A DNA stretch of 18,131 nucleotides from positions 2,404-20,534 of the forward strand of contig JAPPFO010000240.1 in NCBI GenBank assembly GCA_028875175.1, given 5' to 3'. Position 1 is the first letter of the stretch; the number at the start of each line of letters is the position of its first letter. The position numbers and the translations under genes are program-made. Positions 15,338 through 18,131 of the stretch are shown in pieces. Source of the DNA: Chloroflexota bacterium (lineage in GTDB: Bacteria > Chloroflexota > UBA11872). The notes beneath the pieces are model-generated. The model was not told the origin of the DNA. It saw nothing but the letters and a program-made list of their open reading frames with translations, and ran no database searches.

Positions 15338-17341
15338 ATGGTTGAAGTCGAAACCATCGACCCGGCCGTCAACCGCTGGCAGCGCGTCGGCGGCCAAGAG
15401 GGCGGCACGGTGACATCAATTGCGATGGCCTCGCATTCCGAGGGCCGTCGCATTTTCATTGGCACCATGTCCGGTGTCTTTCTGTCCGACGACGACGGCC
15501 AGACTTGGCGTATTTCCAACGCCCAGCTCACCAGCCCGTACATCCAGGCCGTCGCGGTGTCGCCGGACTACAACCGCGACAGCAACGCGTTTGCCGGCGC
15601 AGTACAGGGCGGCGTGTTCAAGTCGTTCGACGGCGGCGAGACCTGGAACCGCCTGTCCTTCTGGGGCGCGATTCCCAACGTGGTGGCCCTGGCGCTATCT
15701 CCCTCGTACGCGACCGACCGCATCGCCCTACTGGGGACGGACGGCGACGGCGTGTACCGCACGACGAACGGTGGCCGCAGCTGGAACCCGTCGAACGTGG
15801 GCTTGTCAGGGCTCTCCGTGCAGACCCTGGTGGTTTCCTCTGGATTCCGAAACGACCAAATGGTCTTCGCCGGCCTTGTCAACGGCGGCGTGTGCCGATC
15901 GAGCGACGGGGGACGCACCTGGGAGCAGCTTGGCGGCGACGACTTCGGCACGGCCACGGTGCAAGCGTTGGCCCTGGCCCCGGACTTTAGCGCCGACCGA
16001 ACTATGCTCGCGGCGACCGAAGAACGCGGCTTGTGGGTGTCCAAGGACGCCGGACGAACCTGGGCGCAGGTTGCCGAGATCGGTGACGAAGCCGTCAATG
16101 CCGTGTGCATCTCCCCGGCGTTCGCTGAGGACCAGACAATCGTGGCCGGCACGGGCGGCCAGGGTGTCGTCGTGAGCACCGACGGCGGCGAGACCTGGGA
16201 AACGCGGACGCTGGAGGAAAGCTACGGGTCGATTCTGACCCTTGCGCTATTGCCAACCGAAGACGCCACGCTCTTGTGGGCGGGCACCTTCTTGACCGGG
16301 CTGCTGTGTTCCAGTGACCTGGGCGTCACCTGGGAGCCTCGAAACACGGGCATTACCAGCCAGAACTGGGTCACGCTGGCCCTTTCTCCTGACTTCGGGA
16401 CTGACCGGACGATGTTCGCGGGCGGTTCCGGGAGCGGGGTGCATGTGTCGACCGACGGGGGCGCGACCTGGGAAGCGCGCGGCGAGGACCTGGCCGAGTT
16501 GGATATCGCCGGGATCGCTGCATCGCCCGAGTATTCGGCCGACGGCGTTGTCCTCGTGGCTACGCAGGCGGGGCTCTTCCGCAGCGCCGACCATGGACAC
16601 ACCTGGGACGAAGCCGTTGAGGGCTTTGACCTGGACGACGTGCGGGCGGTGGCGTTTTCTTCGGACTTCGGAAGCGATCGAACCGCGTTTGCCGGAGGAG
16701 CGCTGGGTTTGACGTACCGCAGCGCCGATGGCGGCGAGACGTGGGAGCGGCTTGAGCACGACTTCGATGGCGAGACCGTGGTGGCGCTGGCTACCGGCCC
16801 CAATTTCGCGGTGGACCGCGCGGTGTTTGCGGGAACCATCGGCCAGGGCGCCGCCGCGGTGCATGTGAGCTACGACGGCGGCGATTCGTTCGAACGTTTT
16901 GTAGAGCATGAGACCAACACGCCGTGGGTGTCGCTGGCCATTCCGGCGGTCTACACCGACAGAGAGCGGACGTGGCTTTTTGGCACGGCCAGCCAGGTGT
17001 TCCGTCCCGCCGCCCGCTTTGAAGACGTGTGGTCGGGGAGCTACCCGGCTGACGCCGAGACGGCCGTGCTCTGGATCGATGCCACGCCCACGTTCGCCGA
17101 CGACACCACGGTGTATGCGGCGACCAGCCGAGGCGTCTTCAAATCGGCCAACGGCGGCGCCGGATGGTCGGAATTCAACCCCAACCTGCGAAACCGCGCG
17201 GTCCTGCGCGTGGCCGCCTCGCCCAACTACGCCGAGGACCACACGGTCTTTGCGATGGCGCTCGGCGGCGAGATCTGGCGGCTGGTTGACGACCCGGCGA
17301 CCCTGCGCGGCGAGGCAATTCGACCTACCGACATCATTTAG
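15338..17341 (+). CDS. Asp-box (BNR/sortilin-like) beta-propeller repeat protein
   Basis: This 667-residue protein consists almost wholly of repeats of about 50 residues, each ending in a sialidase-type Asp-box (S-x-D-x-G-x-T-W). I count about twelve: near residues 50, 96, 142, 188, 235, 280, 325, 371, 416, 462, 511 and 603. Most are preceded by a second conserved strand of the type SPDFxxDRTxFAG. Such repeats fold as beta-propeller blades, here one large or two stacked propellers, as in sortilin-VPS10 and YCF48/plant photosystem assembly factors. There is no signal peptide, membrane span or sialidase catalytic Arg triad that I can see, so it looks cytosolic and probably a binding scaffold rather than an enzyme. 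ATG at 15338 has a strong GGAGG nine nt upstream. Between residues 520 and 590 one or two blades lack a clear Asp-box. Confidence 0.9.
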   Translation: MVEVETIDPAVNRWQRVGGQEGGTVTSIAMASHSEGRRIFIGTMSGVFLSDDDGQTWRISNAQLTSPYIQAVAVSPDYNRDSNAFAGAVQGGVFKSFDGGETWNRLSFWGAIPNVVALALSPSYATDRIALLGTDGDGVYRTTNGGRSWNPSNVGLSGLSVQTLVVSSGFRNDQMVFAGLVNGGVCRSSDGGRTWEQLGGDDFGTATVQALALAPDFSADRTMLAATEERGLWVSKDAGRTWAQVAEIGDEAVNAVCISPAFAEDQTIVAGTGGQGVVVSTDGGETWETRTLEESYGSILTLALLPTEDATLLWAGTFLTGLLCSSDLGVTWEPRNTGITSQNWVTLALSPDFGTDRTMFAGGSGSGVHVSTDGGATWEARGEDLAELDIAGIAASPEYSADGVVLVATQAGLFRSADHGHTWDEAVEGFDLDDVRAVAFSSDFGSDRTAFAGGALGLTYRSADGGETWERLEHDFDGETVVALATGPNFAVDRAVFAGTIGQGAAAVHVSYDGGDSFERFVEHETNTPWVSLAIPAVYTDRERTWLFGTASQVFRPAARFEDVWSGSYPADAETAVLWIDATPTFADDTTVYAATSRGVFKSANGGAGWSEFNPNLRNRAVLRVAASPNYAEDHTVFAMALGGEIWRLVDDPATLRGEAIRPTDII

Positions 17342-17398
17342 CGGTCGGCTGTTCCTCGTCCGACGCACGCGCCTCGGAGTTCGATTCCGCGGCGTTGG

Positions 17399-17512
17399 CT
17401 AGGGGACGACCGAATACAGCCAGGTCCCCAGCACCAGCGACGCGCTGGCCAGCGTGAGGACGACAATCAGCGTGCGGACCGTGACGCGGGCTCGGCTTGG
17501 GCGTCGCAGCAT
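17399..17512 (-). CDS. Possible 37-residue single-span membrane peptide
   Basis: ATG at 17512 to TAG at 17399 encodes 37 residues: a basic N-terminus (MLRRPSRARVTVRT), then a hydrophobic helix from LIVVLTLASASLVLG to WLYSVVP. The positive-inside pattern and uninterrupted helix are more than expected by chance from this G+C-rich sequence. However, no ribosome binding site precedes the ATG and no family is known. Treat as a candidate. Confidence 0.4.
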   Translation of the reverse strand: MLRRPSRARVTVRTLIVVLTLASASLVLGTWLYSVVP

Positions 17513-17620
17513 GGGGCGATAGCGTAACCAGGCGCGGACCCGACGGTCCGTCGCAGGACTAGCCTAGAGCCGCCAGCCACCCCTCCGCAACACCTCACAT
17601 GGCGTTGTGACGGGTTGCGC

Positions 17621-17648
17621 TGGACTGGTGCGGGGCCTCTGCTAGACT
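17621..17648 (+). promoter_or_regulatory. Candidate promoter of the ATP synthase operon
   Basis: TGCTAGACT (17640-17648) is an extended -10 (TGn followed by TAGACT). A weak -35-like TGGACT lies at 17621-17626, 16 bp upstream. Transcription would start near 17655 and give a leader of about 48 nt before atpZ. Confidence 0.4.
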
Positions 17649-17663
17649 TCCGACGGCGAGTAC

Positions 17664-17677
17664 GTGAACGTTTTCAC
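17664..17677. promoter_or_regulatory. Inverted repeat GTGAA-CGTT-TTCAC, operator-like
   Basis: Two perfect 5-bp arms around a CGTT centre lie between the likely ATP synthase promoter and the atpZ start. The half-sites and central CG resemble LacI-family operators, though the spacing is not the classic one. A 5-bp stem is too weak for a terminator. Confidence 0.3.
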
Positions 17678-17702
17678 AAAGTCGTGAGGGCTGCGTGGCC
17701 CG

Positions 17703-17912
17703 GTGGGTGCGCTACGGTCTGCGGCGCTTGCACTTGAGTTTGGGTTCATCGTGGGCACGTTCATGGTCGCCGGCATCCTTGGAGGACGCTGGATCGATGA
17801 ACAGTTGGGAACGGCGCCCTTCGTGCTGCTTGGAGGAATTCTTCTTGCCCTGGCGTCAAGCGTCTACGTGATGTACTTGATTTACAGCTGGCAGCGCTGG
17901 GGGAATCGCTAG
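17703..17912 (+). CDS. atpZ: AtpZ/AtpI-like ATP synthase accessory membrane protein
   Basis: This is a 69-residue protein with two membrane spans (about 10-28 and 40-62) joined by the family signature GGRWIDEQLGTAPF (27-40), in which the Asp and the Gly-Thr-x-Pro turn are conserved. AtpZ and AtpI are small proteins found before atpB in many bacteria; proposed roles are help in assembling the c-ring or Mg2+/Ca2+ transport. GTG at 17703 is the only start after an in-frame TGA at 17685. The ribosome binding site (GAGGG) is rather far, 12 nt. The stop is followed after 2 nt by the atpB ATG, so the two are co-translated. Confidence 0.85.
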   Translation: MGALRSAALALEFGFIVGTFMVAGILGGRWIDEQLGTAPFVLLGGILLALASSVYVMYLIYSWQRWGNR

Positions 17913-17914
17913 GC

Positions 17915-18131
17915 ATGGCCACGCCCGGCCAGGATCTCGCACCGCACGTCAGCGCCGCGGCCGAGCCGCTGGCCGGCCCCTGGGAGACACCCCTGGGGCC
18001 CTTCACGGTGACCAACTCCATGTTCACCATGTGGCTCACCATGGCCGGCATCCTGGCGCTCGCCTGGTTCGCCACCCGACACATCCGACGCGACCCCGAC
18101 GCCGCCCTGGTGCCCGGAGGTCTCCAAAACG
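17915..18131 (+). CDS. atpB: ATP synthase F0 subunit a, N-terminal part
   Basis: The gene runs off the right edge; 72 codons are present. Subunit a forms the proton half-channels beside the c-ring in the membrane. The visible part has an extracytoplasmic Ala/Pro-rich start, then PFTVTNSMFTMWLTMAGILA (29-48), matching the family's xVTNSMxxxWL entry to the first span. VPGGLQN (66-72) is the conserved loop before the next span. The order atpZ-atpB is standard. Start ATG at 17915 lies 2 nt after the atpZ stop. The catalytic Arg of subunit a lies beyond the window. Confidence 0.92.
   Translation, partial: MATPGQDLAPHVSAAAEPLAGPWETPLGPFTVTNSMFTMWLTMAGILALAWFATRHIRRDPDAALVPGGLQN

Larger units (their letters stand above)
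17342..17702. other. Intergenic region before the ATP synthase genes
   Basis: This 361-bp gap has lower coding character than its surroundings. It holds a possible 37-codon minus-strand gene (17399-17512), a short palindrome CGACGGTCCGTCG (17541-17553), an extended -10-like site (17640-17648) and an inverted repeat (17664-17677). I see no terminator for the upstream gene and no RNA gene. Confidence 0.5.

Overview
The window is about two-thirds G+C and densely coded on both strands, with many 4-bp start/stop overlaps and frequent GTG or TTG starts. Gene content and details suggest a free-living, non-model bacterium, most likely of the Chloroflexota (SAR202 or other marine or sponge-associated relatives). 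Those details are the variant CoaBC active-site loops, the AtpZ-AtpB order, the cytosolic Asp-box repeat protein and the Pro-Thr linked LysM protein. The taxonomic placement is inference from style and family variants; there is no rRNA or marker search behind it.

Layout. Positions 119-1770 (minus) hold two creatininase-family amidohydrolase paralogues joined by an ATGA overlap. They diverge from coaX and coaBC (plus, 1835-3792), which encode pantothenate kinase type III and phosphopantothenoylcysteine synthase/decarboxylase, three of the steps from pantothenate to coenzyme A. An unrecognised 342-residue protein follows (3849-4877). It converges on an MFS transporter (4922-6139, minus). A 66-residue single-span membrane protein (6304-6504) ends tail-to-tail with a Gfo/Idh/MocA-type oxidoreductase (6501-7373, minus).

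From 7449 to 15159 a plus-strand cluster runs recJ, rel (ppGpp synthetase/hydrolase), a plsY-like gene, degV, a glycerate-2-kinase-type gene and a membrane LysM protein. The genes overlap or lie within 50 bp of one another. This puts stringent-response control beside genes that could feed phospholipid synthesis (glycerol-phosphate acyltransferase-like, fatty-acid-binding DegV, glycerate kinase). A 667-residue protein made of about twelve Asp-box (BNR) repeats, without a signal peptide, has its own promoter-like region and strong ribosome binding site (15338-17341). After a 361-bp gap holding a possible 37-residue membrane peptide and promoter/operator-like sites, the ATP synthase operon begins with atpZ and a truncated atpB.

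The most unusual points are: a Rel protein with two consecutive CC (zinc-finger-like) domains and an EFDD synthetase motif next to an intact hydrolase domain; a PlsY-like protein with altered phosphate-binding motifs translationally coupled to DegV; CoaBC with Glu and Ser at two positions that are catalytic Asn and Cys in E. coli; and a creatininase pair in which one member has a changed NGHGGN motif. I see no CRISPR array, tRNA, rRNA, insertion sequence or phage gene.
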